From positions 5,698,425 to 5,762,424 of the forward strand of contig NZ_JAQNDM010000002.1 of assembly GCF_028368975.1 (NCBI RefSeq): a DNA stretch of 64,000 nt, given 5' to 3'. The notes beneath the pieces were generated by a model that saw only the letters and a program-made list of their open reading frames with translations, was not told the origin of the DNA and did not search any database. This DNA is from Stigmatella ashevillena. GTDB lineage: Bacteria > Myxococcota > Myxococcia > Myxococcales > Myxococcaceae. Positions within the stretch are counted from its first letter, which is position 1. Each line of letters opens with the position of its first letter. Positions 1 through 7,829 of the stretch are shown here, in pieces. The position numbers and the translations under genes are program-made.

Positions 1-10
1 GAATCGGCAT
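1..10 (-). CDS. Start of an overlapping downstream gene, probably HTH regulator (partial)
   Basis: On the minus strand the DUF2975 gene ends TGATG, so an ATG overlaps its stop codon and reads M-P-I before the window ends. DUF2975 membrane proteins are commonly followed by a short Xre-type helix-turn-helix regulator, and several of those begin with the same three residues. Only three codons are visible, so the identity rests on family context and not on sequence. Confidence 0.35.
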
Positions 11-513
11 CAGAAGATCTCTTCGAGCTCGCTCTGCAGAGCGAAGGCATGCGTCAGGACGTTGGCGAGGAGCGTCAGCGCGAGACCGACCGCGCCCAGC
101 ACGAGTCCTCCCACGTCATAGGCGATGACATAGCCCGGCTCGAAGCCGAGCACTCGCATCACGCTCGGGACGATGAACACGCCGAGCAACGCGCCGGTCG
201 CCAGCATGACCCCGACTCGACTCAAGGCCCGGGTGAGCGTCGGCGTGTAGAACTCCCCGCGCGCGAACGCCGCCAACGCCTGTCGAATCCACCACAGCGC
301 CAGCAGATAGAAGACCTCGGGAATGGCCGCCACGCCCTGCTGGGCCAGCCGGCGCGCCGGTTCCGCGCCGCCGTCCCGGTAGAGCGCGAGCGTGACGGCG
401 GAGAACCGCTCCAGCACCAGCAACACCGACAGCAGCGCCACCAGCAGCGTCATCGCGCGGCACAGTCGCCCGCTGCGGGTCCGGATTCGCGCCGTCATCG
501 TTTTCGAGGTCAT
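10..513 (-). CDS. DUF2975 family membrane protein
   Basis: A 167-residue integral membrane protein with four hydrophobic segments at about residues 20-40, 65-82, 98-118 and 127-157. The size and spacing are typical of DUF2975 proteins, whose biochemical role is unknown. They usually travel with an HTH regulator, and a coupled ATG overlaps the stop codon here. The gene diverges from the ABC transporter pair, and the AT-rich region between them could serve both directions. No clear ribosome binding site precedes the ATG used; a second in-frame ATG lies five codons later. Confidence 0.75.
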   Translation of the reverse strand: MTSKTMTARIRTRSGRLCRAMTLLVALLSVLLVLERFSAVTLALYRDGGAEPARRLAQQGVAAIPEVFYLLALWWIRQALAAFARGEFYTPTLTRALSRVGVMLATGALLGVFIVPSVMRVLGFEPGYVIAYDVGGLVLGAVGLALTLLANVLTHAFALQSELEEIF

Positions 514-532
514 GGCAAGTCGGAATTTAACC

Positions 533-576
533 TTGACTTAAATAAACCGGCCACTAATTTAATTAAGAGTTAAATT
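533..576 (+). promoter_or_regulatory. Candidate promoter and operator in AT-rich divergent region
   Basis: In an otherwise GC-rich window this stretch is strikingly AT-rich. TTGACT at 533-538 and TAATTT at 555-560 are separated by 16 nt, a plausible -35/-10 pair for the ABC genes. ATTTAA at 557-562 and TTAAAT at 570-575 form an inverted repeat with a 7-nt spacer and could bind the regulator encoded beyond the DUF2975 gene. Position and composition support this; function is inferred. Confidence 0.4.
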
Positions 577-599
577 TCTTCGGCTTGAGGACAGGCTCC

Positions 600-1508
600 A
601 TGCACTGCATCGAAGTGGGTGGGCTGGTCCATCGCTACGCGGGGGACACCGTCCTGCGCGGCATCGACCTCCAGGTGCCTCGCGGGAGCATCTATGGATT
701 CCTGGGCCCGAATGGCGCCGGGAAGACCACGACGCTGCGGCTGATGCTGGGCCTGTTGCGCAAGCAGCAGGGCACCCTCCGCGTCTTCGGGCGAAGCTTC
801 GACGAACATCGCATCGAGATTCTGCGCAAGGTCGGCGCGCTCATCGAGAGCCCGTCGCTCTACGACCATCTCACGGCGGTCGAGAACCTGGAGCTGCTGC
901 GGCGAGTCCACCAATGTCCCCGACGACGCATCCAGGAGGTTCTGGCGCTCGTGGACCTGGCCGGCACGGGAGGAAAAGCCACCCGCCAGTTCTCGCTGGG
1001 CATGAAGCAGCGGTTGAGCATCGCCATGGCGCTGCTGCACAGCCCCGAGCTGCTCATCCTGGATGAGCCCACCAACGGGCTGGATCCGAACGGAATCATC
1101 GAGATGCGCGAGTTCCTCAAGCGGCTGAACCGGGAGCACGGCATCACCCTCCTGATATCGAGCCACCTCCTCGCGGAGATCGAACGGCTGGTGACCGATG
1201 TCGGAATCATCAGCCAGGGAACGATGCGGTTCCAGGGCACGATGGGCGAGCTGAAGCAGCAGCGGCACCGTGCGCTCGCCGTCACCCTGCGCACCCGTGA
1301 TGACGGCAAGGCCCTGCGGCTCCTCACGGAGCAAGGCCTCGCCGTCCGAGCGGAGGAGGGGCAGCTCGTCCTGCCTCGGTCCTCCGATGGAGAGGTGGCC
1401 GCGGTGAACCGGTGCCTCGTGAGCCATGGTCTGGATGTCTACGAACTCAACGTGGCCCGGAATGACCTCGAGTCCATCTTCATGGAGCTGATTGAAGGTG
1501 TCGCGTGA
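600..1508 (+). CDS. ABC transporter ATP-binding protein (BcrA/NatA type)
   Basis: The nucleotide-binding subunit of a two-component ABC-2 exporter, about 302 residues. Walker A (GPNGAGKTT), the signature region (FSLGMKQRLSIA) and Walker B with D-loop (LLILDEPTNGLD) are all intact. The C-terminal third is the variable extension of the bacitracin/lantibiotic-immunity and Na+-export subfamily. An ATG at 600 with GAGG nine bases upstream is the likely start; a TTG at 585 is in frame but lacks such a site. Its stop overlaps the permease start by 4 nt (GTGA), so the two are translationally coupled. The substrate cannot be read from sequence; peptide antibiotic or lipid export is usual. Confidence 0.85.
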   Translation: MHCIEVGGLVHRYAGDTVLRGIDLQVPRGSIYGFLGPNGAGKTTTLRLMLGLLRKQQGTLRVFGRSFDEHRIEILRKVGALIESPSLYDHLTAVENLELLRRVHQCPRRRIQEVLALVDLAGTGGKATRQFSLGMKQRLSIAMALLHSPELLILDEPTNGLDPNGIIEMREFLKRLNREHGITLLISSHLLAEIERLVTDVGIISQGTMRFQGTMGELKQQRHRALAVTLRTRDDGKALRLLTEQGLAVRAEEGQLVLPRSSDGEVAAVNRCLVSHGLDVYELNVARNDLESIFMELIEGVA

Positions 1509-2290
1509 ACCTAAGCTTCGTCCACGGCCTTCAGAGTGAGTGGCTCAAGCAGCGCAAGAGCTTCGCCTCCTGGATGGTGGTCTTGGGGGCGTTCTTCACG
1601 CCGGTGGTCATCATCGTGGCCCGGCTGCTTCATCGCGAAGCGCTGCCGACCCTCTACTCCCAGGAGGACTTCTGGTCCCTGCTCTGGAGGAACTCGTGGG
1701 AGTCGGCGGCCATCTTCTTCCTGCCGATGGGGGGAATCCTGGCGACGACGCTGATGGCGCAGATTGAATACAAGAACAACACCTGGAAGCTGGTCCACGT
1801 GTTGCCGCTCAGCCTCGCGACCCTCTACTTCTCCAAGCTCGCCATCGTCCTGGTGACGCTCGTGCGGTTCTTCCTGCTGTTCAATCTCGGCATCTATCTG
1901 TCGGCCATCCTCCCGCCCCTGCTCGTGTCGGGCGTCCCGTATCCGAAGGGCCCCATTCCCTTCATGCGGTTCCTCGGGGAGAACCTGCTGTTCTTCGTGG
2001 ACTGCCTGCCCATCGTGGCGCTGCAGTACCTCATCAGCGTGCGCTCTCGGAACTTTCTCGCGCCGATTGGCTTTGGGTTCCTGCTCTGGGTCGGGACGCT
2101 GGCCGCGTTGTCCTGGCGGTGGAACTTCCTGAGTCCCTACGCCTACACGATGATTGACTACCTGCGGGCGGGGAACAGCGGCAAGGTCTCCCTCCCCGCC
2201 GTCGACATCCACCTGATGGCCAGCGGGTATTTTCTCCTCTTCACCGTCGCCGGCTACTGGCTCTTCGCGACCCGGAAGGAGAAGGGCTGA
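1505..2290 (+). CDS. ABC-2 type transporter permease
   Basis: A 261-residue membrane partner of the preceding ATPase, starting at a GTG that overlaps the ATPase stop. It has about six hydrophobic segments, an ABC-2 arrangement like that of LanE/BcrB-type permeases: an N-terminal cytoplasmic piece, a first helix near residues 22-42, then paired helices to the C-terminus. It ends with a short basic tail. The pair forms a minimal exporter; no accessory or resistance gene follows on this strand. Confidence 0.8.
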   Translation: MNLSFVHGLQSEWLKQRKSFASWMVVLGAFFTPVVIIVARLLHREALPTLYSQEDFWSLLWRNSWESAAIFFLPMGGILATTLMAQIEYKNNTWKLVHVLPLSLATLYFSKLAIVLVTLVRFFLLFNLGIYLSAILPPLLVSGVPYPKGPIPFMRFLGENLLFFVDCLPIVALQYLISVRSRNFLAPIGFGFLLWVGTLAALSWRWNFLSPYAYTMIDYLRAGNSGKVSLPAVDIHLMASGYFLLFTVAGYWLFATRKEKG

Positions 2291-2628
2291 ACGCCGACTG
2301 TTCGGGGCACTGCGAAGACGAGGGCGGTTCCACCGGGGCATCCAGAATCGCGAGCGCGAGCGGCTTCGCTTCGCGGTTCAGATTGATGCCGGGCGCCGCC
2401 CGAATCCTCGGGATGGACGCGCGGTCTCCGAGCAGGGCGAGGCTCAAGGAGGCCAGCGCGTTCTCATTCAGGGAGTTCGTCTGACCGCGACCGCGAGTTG
2501 CTGGTAACCGCTATGCGGTGGCCGCCGTGGCCCTGTAGAGCAGAAGATCTCGAAGAGGTGGGGCAGGTGGATGGATTGCGCTCGAGGCTTCTCTCTGTGA
2601 AGTTTCCGGGCTCTCTTGGAGCGTGAAC
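2291..2628. other. Intergenic stretch with a possible coding relic
   Basis: This 338-nt gap has no complete gene. On the minus strand, roughly 2300-2485, one open frame reads like real protein (it includes the run SLNENALASLSLALLGD) but has no start signal or recognised family. It is probably a relic, or chance coding-like sequence in high-GC DNA. A GGA-containing ribosome binding site for the downstream hydrolase lies at about 2616-2620. Confidence 0.2.
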
Positions 2629-4056
2629 ATGAAACATCCCACTTTCGCGGCCGTGGCCGCCGTCTGGTGCGCCCTCGTCTTGGGCGGTCCTTCGCACGCG
2701 TCCGAGCAGGGCACGGCGACCCGTGAAGATGAGTTCATCGGTTGCCCGGACGCGAAGGTGGATGCCGCCCTTGCCGGTTCCCTCTGCGCTCGCTTCAGCG
2801 CTCCGTTGGACTACGCGGATCCGAGCCGTGAGCGGATCGAGCTTTTCGTCCGCAAGTTCCCGGCTCCGGGGCGATCGGCCGGGCAGGTCTGGCTCGTGGC
2901 GGGTGGGCCCGGCGAGTCAGGGGCCTCGTTCTACCCCCTCCTGAAGACCCTGCGGGCCGCCTTCCCAGGATATGACTTGCTGGTGCCCGATCATCGCGGA
3001 ACCGGGTTCTCGAGCCGACTCTGCCAGAAGGAGGAGGCCGCCGACAGTGCTGGTGGCGCCGCGCTTCAAGACGCAGAGTGGGTGACATGCTTCGAGGCGC
3101 TGGAGTCTGATTCCAAGCGCACCCGCGCCTTCTCCATCTCCCATGCCGCCCACGACCTGCGCGCGCTGATGAATCGCTACTCGGCCGGCCGGGCGACCTG
3201 GCTCTATGGGGTCTCCTACGGCACGCAACTGGTCTTGCGCACGATGACGGTCGCCCCGCCGCGGCGCCTCGATGGGATCGTGCTCGATTCCCTTGTTCCT
3301 CCGGAAACGACCGAGCAATGGGACCTCAGCCATCGATCGGCCATCGTCGACGAGGTCGGCCGCAGGGTTCTCGCGCATTGCGACGCGGACCCGAGCTGCC
3401 GCGCTCGTCTCGAGGGCTCGGCGGTCGCCGCCATGCAGGGGCTCATCGACGATCCCAAGTTGTCTGCTTTGGTCCCCGGGGGACGGCCGAAACTCTTCTT
3501 CGGCTCGCTGCTGGATAGCCCGGAGCTGCGGGCGCGGATTCCCCTCGTCCTCTCGGGCCTCAAGGGCGGTGACCTCGAGCCGTTGCGGCAGGTCCAACAT
3601 GACTTGGAGGCACTGAGCGCCCAGTTCGGCGGCCTCCCGCAGTCGTCGATTTCCATCCCGCTCGTCAGCGTGATCAGCGCATCCGAGAACAATGCCCGGC
3701 CAGGCCTCACCAAGGCCCAGGTGGAAGCCGAAGCCGCCCAGTTCCTGTTCGTCAGCAGCCTACCGGGCCAGCTCGTGGGTCGAACGTCACTGGCCTATCC
3801 GCGCGACGAGTGGTTCGGCCGACTGCCCGCCGCTCTTCCGCCGGTTCTGGTTCTTCAGGGAGACATGGACCCCAAGACGCCCCATGCTGGCGCCCTGGCC
3901 CATCTCCGCCTCCTGCCTAAAGCCGCTGGCGTCAACCTGTTCACCGTCAAGGGTGGGCCGCACTTCCTGCTCTTCACGGCGCCTGATTGCTTCTCGGCCG
4001 CGGTGAGCGCCTTCATCCAGAAGCGGCGAGCGCCTCGTACGGCTTGCTCGATTTGA
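2629..4056 (+). CDS. Secreted alpha/beta hydrolase, TAP-type peptidase family
   Basis: A 475-residue exported hydrolase with an N-terminal signal peptide ending near A-S-E. GGPGESG forms the oxyanion region. The nucleophile elbow GVSYG puts the catalytic Ser near residue 196. The segment QGDMDPKTP supplies the acid near residue 414, and GGPH the base near 445. This order, and the C-terminal TAP-like section, match tripeptidyl/prolyl aminopeptidase-like hydrolases. The ATG at 2629 is preferred over GTG at 2623 because GGA sits eight bases upstream. It stands alone, and a hairpin element begins five bases after its stop. Exact substrate is unknown. Confidence 0.75.
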   Translation: MKHPTFAAVAAVWCALVLGGPSHASEQGTATREDEFIGCPDAKVDAALAGSLCARFSAPLDYADPSRERIELFVRKFPAPGRSAGQVWLVAGGPGESGASFYPLLKTLRAAFPGYDLLVPDHRGTGFSSRLCQKEEAADSAGGAALQDAEWVTCFEALESDSKRTRAFSISHAAHDLRALMNRYSAGRATWLYGVSYGTQLVLRTMTVAPPRRLDGIVLDSLVPPETTEQWDLSHRSAIVDEVGRRVLAHCDADPSCRARLEGSAVAAMQGLIDDPKLSALVPGGRPKLFFGSLLDSPELRARIPLVLSGLKGGDLEPLRQVQHDLEALSAQFGGLPQSSISIPLVSVISASENNARPGLTKAQVEAEAAQFLFVSSLPGQLVGRTSLAYPRDEWFGRLPAALPPVLVLQGDMDPKTPHAGALAHLRLLPKAAGVNLFTVKGGPHFLLFTAPDCFSAAVSAFIQKRRAPRTACSI

Positions 4057-4061
4057 CCCCC

Positions 4062-4133
4062 GGGAAGGTGTCAGACGATTCGCAGGAGACGATTCGTAGG
4101 AGGTACTCGGAACGAATCCTTTGACACCTTCCC
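4062..4133. repeat. 72-bp hairpin element with 21-nt inverted arms
   Basis: The arms 4062-4082 and 4113-4133 are inverted repeats matching at 18 of 21 positions; the outer 12 bases (GGGAAGGTGTCA and its complement) and an inner GATTCG are perfect. Inside the element the 14-mer ACGATTCGCAGGAG is repeated in tandem with one change (4075-4088 and 4089-4102). It may terminate the hydrolase transcript, but there is no T-run. The GTGTCA ends resemble REP/MITE-like elements, so a mobile or REP-type origin is equally plausible. Confidence 0.6.
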
Positions 4134-4137
4134 TGTA

Positions 4138-4317
4138 TCACGCGCGTAGCGCGGGGGCGCCGCTTCCGTCTCCGACCACCTGGTAGATGGCGCCGAAGAT
4201 CGTACCGGCTTCATCCCGCATCTTGATACGCACCCGGTCGCCACGCTTGAGGAACGGCGTCTTGGGAGCGCCGCCCCGGAGGGTCTCGACCGTGCGCAGC
4301 TCCGCGATGCACGAAGA
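4138..4317 (-). pseudogene. C-terminal remnant of a fumarylacetoacetate hydrolase family gene
   Basis: The minus strand encodes SCIAELRTVETLRGGAPK followed by TPFLKRGDRVRIKMRDEAG, then IFGAIYQVV, and stops at 4138. Both segments are characteristic of the C-terminal core of FAH-fold proteins (the TPF-x-GD-V-I-M pattern). Upstream, this frame soon meets a stop and no start or N-terminal domain is present. Only about 55 codons remain of a gene that is normally near 280-330 codons. It sits directly beside the 72-bp hairpin element, which may mark the breakpoint. Confidence 0.6.
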
Positions 4318-4447
4318 GCACAGTGAGGCCTCTCACATCCAAGGTGTGAAGCAAGCAACAGCACAGGAAGGGTCCGGAGGGCAGCATCACGCTCCACCAG
4401 GGGTCCGAGGCCACCCCTGGATGAACAGTCACCGTCAGAACACCCGA

Positions 4448-4666
4448 CTACCCACCGATGTTGCGGATGACGCTCATCGACATCTCGTGCATCGCCTTCA
4501 TCATCTGCGTAATCATCTGCACGAGCTCCTGCATCTTCTGCATCTCCAGTTGCGCCTGCATCTGCGGGCGCATCTCGGGCGGAGCCTGGGCAATCCAGTC
4601 ATTCTGCTGTTTCGTGTTCTTCAGAATTCCGCCGGTCAACTGCGACGAAACGCCACCGATCGACAT
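4448..4666 (-). CDS. Small Met/Gln-rich helical protein, unknown function
   Basis: A 72-residue protein. The ATG at 4666 is chosen because AAGGAG lies six bases upstream; an in-frame start 14 codons earlier has none. It begins MSIGGVSSQLTGGI and then becomes a long amphipathic helix rich in Met, Gln and Glu (about residues 25-65). There is no signal peptide, cysteine or transmembrane segment. I do not recognise the family; secreted effector-like small proteins and export-chaperone-like helices have similar composition. Just upstream, an ATG at 4752 with a good CAGGAG site opens a 50-codon frame overlapping this one (start MANTDINGLSSF), which could be a separate peptide. Confidence 0.5.
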   Translation of the reverse strand: MSIGGVSSQLTGGILKNTKQQNDWIAQAPPEMRPQMQAQLEMQKMQELVQMITQMMKAMHEMSMSVIRNIGG

Positions 4667-4752
4667 GGTCATCTCCTTGGAATCGAGGAACTTCCGCGGA
4701 CAGCTCACCCCGCCGGAAGGAGCTCAGCCCATTGATGTCGGTGTTGGCCATG
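4599..4752 (-). CDS. Possible 50-residue overlapping peptide
   Basis: An ATG at 4752 on the minus strand is preceded by CAGGAG at good spacing. It opens a 50-codon frame beginning MANTDINGLSSF and ending at 4599, overlapping the 72-residue gene in another frame. It may be a genuine short gene or the intact 5' end of a gene that has since shifted frame. It matches no family I recognise. Confidence 0.25.
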
Positions 4753-4929
4753 GCATGGCTCCTGGAAATCCGTGAAGTGAAGTCGCTTAGCGCAAACAAA
4801 GGTGATGCGCGTCTTCAATTCAGCAACGAGGGATTGTCTCCTCCTGTCTTCAGCAGACAGCCAAGCGGCCCGGGCCATTCCAGCGGACCCGACTCTACGG
4901 GGACAGCGGCACCGGAAGGACTGACCTGG

Positions 4930-4980
4930 ATCCGTTGCTCCGGTTATCAGAATCACTTTGCCTTCGAGGTCGTGCGCCAT
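4930..4980 (-). pseudogene. N-terminal fragment of a short-chain dehydrogenase
   Basis: The minus-strand ATG at 4980 begins MAHDLEGKVILITGATD. This is the typical first beta strand and start of the glycine-rich NAD(P)-binding turn of SDR enzymes. After about 17 codons the resemblance ends: the second and third glycines of the TGxxxGxG motif are missing, and the frame runs into unrelated sequence. It is too short to function and is read as a relic. Only the N-terminal motif supports the call. Confidence 0.4.
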
Positions 4981-5109
4981 GAGTTGCTCGATGTGTTGAG
5001 GTGAAGAGAAGCGCCTAGACATCGCGCCGTGCGTCGCGGAGCCCTCCAGAGGGACGACGGCGCTCGTAGGCTCGGACGAGCGCGGCGCTGAACAGTGAAG
5101 CGATGAGCA

Positions 5110-5335
5110 ATAAGCTTGGAGCAGCACTCCCATGCACAGCTGCGCGGGCGGCTGCGGCTCATCTCCTTGTCCCGAGTCGAGATACATTGCTTCCAACTCC
5201 GCTTGGAACGCCTCAAAGAACAGCTCGTGACGATGCTCTCGCAGGAACACGAACAACTTTCGGCTCCGACCCGCCAGCTTCAGCAGCCGCTCTTTCCGCT
5301 CGTTGCACTTTCACCTCCGGTTTCCATCGCTCCAT
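5110..5335 (-). pseudogene. N-terminal remnant of an IS1182-family transposase
   Basis: The segment FVFLREHRHELFFEAFQAEL, and the following LEAMYLDSGQ to LLQAY, closely parallels the N-terminus of the transposase at 13293-14819 (FAFLRQHRHELLDEAFQEEL and so on). The first 20 codons are in a different frame, so at least one indel lies near 5316, and similarity stops near 5110. The catalytic domain is absent. The copy is diverged from the one at 13.3 kb, so it belongs to an older insertion. Confidence 0.7.
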
Positions 5336-5523
5336 GCCGCTCCTCCTCGCACCGGCAGCAGTCGTGTGCATGGACGCGCTCGGGTTGCGATGGGTTTCCG
5401 TATCAAACGACCAAATCTTCAAGCGGAACGCCCTGCTTTCGTTGTGAGGGAAGCCGGCTCGTTTCGTGAGCTACTCGCCAACGGCTCACGCCGTCGGCTG
5501 CCTTGGTGGGCTGACTAAAATCA

Positions 5524-5549
5524 CCGTGCCAACAGTCGGGTTGGCACGG
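5524..5549. terminator. Perfect 10-bp hairpin
   Basis: CCGTGCCAAC at 5524-5533 pairs perfectly with GTTGGCACGG at 5540-5549 around a 6-nt loop. On the minus strand the stem is followed by TGATTTTAG, a weak T-tract, so it could terminate minus-strand transcription entering the decayed transposase. No intact minus-strand gene lies upstream of it here, so the role is uncertain. Confidence 0.35.
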
Positions 5550-5691
5550 CCCGAAATGGTCGCGCCCTATCCCCATCCCTGTCGGAGCGCAATGTGTCCA
5601 GGCAGCGGCAGAATAACCTGAATTGCGAAAATTCTCCCTATTACGCAACTGGAGCGTCTAATCTTCGAGATTCCTCCGAAGGAGATTCACT

Positions 5692-5994
5692 ATGCGTAAT
5701 CCTACACTCGTATCGATCGTTGTTGCCGCCACACTGCTGTTTCCTCTGGCTGGGCGGGCCGCGTCGTGGCCAGCCGAAAAGAAGAAGGCATACATGGATC
5801 AGTGTGTTCAAGTCGCTACAGGACAAGGTGTCGACGCGAAAACGGCTGATAAGCACTGCAAGTGTGGCGCGGACGCCATCGAGAAAAACTTCACGGCCGC
5901 AGAGATCGAGGACCTCGACAGCAAGGACGGCGTGGATCCGAAACTGATGCAACGCGCTCAGTCTGCGGTTCAAAAAGCCTGTACCCCGAAGTGA
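5692..5994 (+). CDS. Small exported four-cysteine protein
   Basis: A 100-residue protein with a clear signal peptide (cleavage expected after G-R-A-A) and AAGGAG seven bases before the ATG. The mature part is helical with cysteines in CVQ, HCKCG and ACT contexts, the layout of a widespread family of small periplasmic proteins built from a disulfide-stapled helical hairpin. Their function is unknown. No operon partner is visible; the surrounding DNA consists of decayed fragments. Confidence 0.6.
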   Translation: MRNPTLVSIVVAATLLFPLAGRAASWPAEKKKAYMDQCVQVATGQGVDAKTADKHCKCGADAIEKNFTAAEIEDLDSKDGVDPKLMQRAQSAVQKACTPK

Positions 5995-5999
5995 TCAGT

Positions 6000-6123
6000 T
6001 GAACGAGGCTGACGGGCCTGAAGCAACAACTGCGCAGGCTCATTCCTAGCGTCATCGAAGTGCTGGATCGGGTGGTGCGGCGGGTATATGCCGCAACGCC
6101 CTTCTTCAAACTGGCCTGGTCCT
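6000..6123 (+). other. Short coding-like relic
   Basis: Plus-strand codons ending at TGA 6121-6123 read TGLKQQLRRLIPSVIEVLDR and then VVRRVYAATPFFKLAWS. That is a regular amphipathic pattern unlike random high-GC translation. There is a stop just upstream, no start signal and no recognised family. It is probably the C-terminal end of a lost gene. Confidence 0.2.
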
Positions 6124-6142
6124 GACGCTGACTCATTTTCCC

Positions 6143-6505
6143 TCAAGAGAGGGCGTCAGTCAGCGTCGGGAGCTTCTTCTCCTTGCGCGCCTGCTCGCCC
6201 TGGGCGAACTGCTCGTCGTTCAGCTCGACGTGCGTCCAGCGGTAGCCACTGATCACCTTGTCCGGCTGGCCGTCCTTCAGAGGGAGCTGCCTCGGGAAGA
6301 CCTCAGCGCCGTCGGCGGGCGGATTCACGAAGAGCACGCGGGAAAACAGCGTGAGGTTCTTCCCGGTCCCGTGTGCCCGGAGCGACGCCACGATTGAGCG
6401 CTTGCCGGTCTCGCGATTGATGGTCGCCGACGCTTCCTTGCCGCCCCCGAAAAACGGCACGCCTGCCGCCTTCGCGATGCGCTCGCCCAGTTCCGGGAAC
6501 TCCAC
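6143..6505 (-). pseudogene. Fragment resembling the C-terminal part of a phage-type SNF2 helicase
   Basis: The 120-codon frame begins right after an in-frame stop. It contains GVPFFGGGKEAS and then RSIVASLRAHGTGKNL followed by FSRVLFVNPPADGAE. The last two match the motif V region of SNF2-like helicases found in phages and plasmids. The expected arginine-finger segment (WEQ-GR-HR-GQ) should follow, but the sequence diverges instead, which suggests an internal deletion. No intact helicase is present. The call rests on motif memory alone. Confidence 0.4.
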
Positions 6506-6959
6506 CTAGACGATTCCCGGCTGTCCCTTGCGCGTTGCTCACTTCTCGGCATCGCCAGCAAGTCGCGAAGCAGCTTCCCAAGCACCACGCTGCGAGGGCC
6601 ACTGACGAATGGGGAGGCCGCAGGCTTACGGTCGCCTTTGGGCGCTCTCACCGGCCGGGTATGCACGTCAGGGCCGGGCGTGAGGGGAACTGCCGTGCGA
6701 TTGCGGCGGGAGCCGGGCGCACACTCGCTCCTGACTGGATGCAGGGGTGCCCGGGTGGCTGGGAGAACGAGCTACTCGTTGCGCACCTCCTGCCCACCGG
6801 CCCCGCTGCCGCGTACAGCTTGCCGCTTGTCGGAGGCGCCTTCCTGTGGGGCGGCAAGGTGTACCACTCGGCTCCGGCGCGGCTCCCGGACTGTGGGATT
6901 TGGCCCCACTGCGCGAGTGCCCGCGATGGTAGCGTGGCAATCCAGGAGGTCACGCACCT
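6506..6959. other. Intergenic region without a supported gene
   Basis: In this 454-nt stretch several overlapping open frames exist on both strands, but none has a convincing start, domain or coding signature. The only functional signal I see is AGGAGG at 6944-6949, the ribosome binding site of the DUF2381 gene. Confidence 0.5.
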
Positions 6960-7829
6960 TTGTTCCAACCGCTTAGATTGTCCCTGGCGCTCGCGCTACT
7001 ATGGGGGGCTGCGGCACGGGCCGAGCCCGCGCCTGGAGGGCGCATCGAGCGCACGCGGACTGTCACCGTCGCGAGCGGCCCCGCCGAGCCGCTTCCCGAG
7101 GTTCACGTCGCGGGGGATCAGCCGACGCTGCTCTTCTTCCCAGCGCCTATCCAGACGAAGACCCTCACCTTCGATGAGTCCCGGATCCGCGTGCTGGACA
7201 CGGGAGCACTCTCGGTGATCGTCCAAGCCGTGACGGACCTGAAGGAAGGCGAGCGCCACGAGCTCGGGGTCTTCTTCGCCGATGGAAGGGCGCCGTATCG
7301 GGCCGCCTTCGTTCTCGTGACAGACCCCACCGAAGTGGACACCCGGATCGACATGAAGCGCCCTGATCCGCCCGCCGCGCCTTGTTCGAGCGAAGCTCAG
7401 CCCCGGGTGCCGCTCCCGGAGGATTTCGTGTTGCTTGGGTACGTGGGAGATAAGGGCGTATCGGTCGTGCGCATCAAGGATGTCAAAGATGAGGCGCAGG
7501 GCCTTACAGCAACCAAGGGTAAATTGTATCTCGGAAATGGCTGGGCTTTGGTTTCGGTGCTGATCGGCAATCACACCAAGCAGCCCAAGTGGACACCGCG
7601 AGCGGCAACGTTTACGAGGCCCATGGGGCCGCCGCTTCGAGCGCGTCTGGTGATGGAAGGTGACGGCTTGACCGAGCCGAGAGGAGTTGTGCAAGCGCTT
7701 GCCGTGGTGGACATGCCAAAGTTGAACGCGGACACCCCCTTCACGCTGGAGTTACGCGGCGAAGATGGCCGTAGCCTCAAGATTCCAGACGTGCGGTTTC
7801 CGAAAGCTGTGATGAAGAGGATTCAATGA
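6960..7829 (+). CDS. DUF2381 family protein (myxobacterial, secreted)
   Basis: A 289-residue protein with an N-terminal signal peptide (LRLSLALALLWGAAARA). The mature part is beta-rich and typical of DUF2381 proteins, a family known almost only from myxobacteria and often encoded beside a Ser/Thr protein kinase. The start is a TTG, placed by AGGAGG ten bases upstream. The stop overlaps the kinase ATG by 4 nt (ATGA), so the pair is translationally coupled. A role as extracytoplasmic partner or ligand-sensing protein of the kinase is inferred from this pairing; no activity is established. Confidence 0.8.
   Translation: MFQPLRLSLALALLWGAAARAEPAPGGRIERTRTVTVASGPAEPLPEVHVAGDQPTLLFFPAPIQTKTLTFDESRIRVLDTGALSVIVQAVTDLKEGERHELGVFFADGRAPYRAAFVLVTDPTEVDTRIDMKRPDPPAAPCSSEAQPRVPLPEDFVLLGYVGDKGVSVVRIKDVKDEAQGLTATKGKLYLGNGWALVSVLIGNHTKQPKWTPRAATFTRPMGPPLRARLVMEGDGLTEPRGVVQALAVVDMPKLNADTPFTLELRGEDGRSLKIPDVRFPKAVMKRIQ

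Noticed and set aside
6535-7218. A 227-codon plus-strand frame upstream of the DUF2381 gene
   Set aside because: It overlaps the DUF2381 coding region out of frame, lacks a start signal and has random-looking composition.
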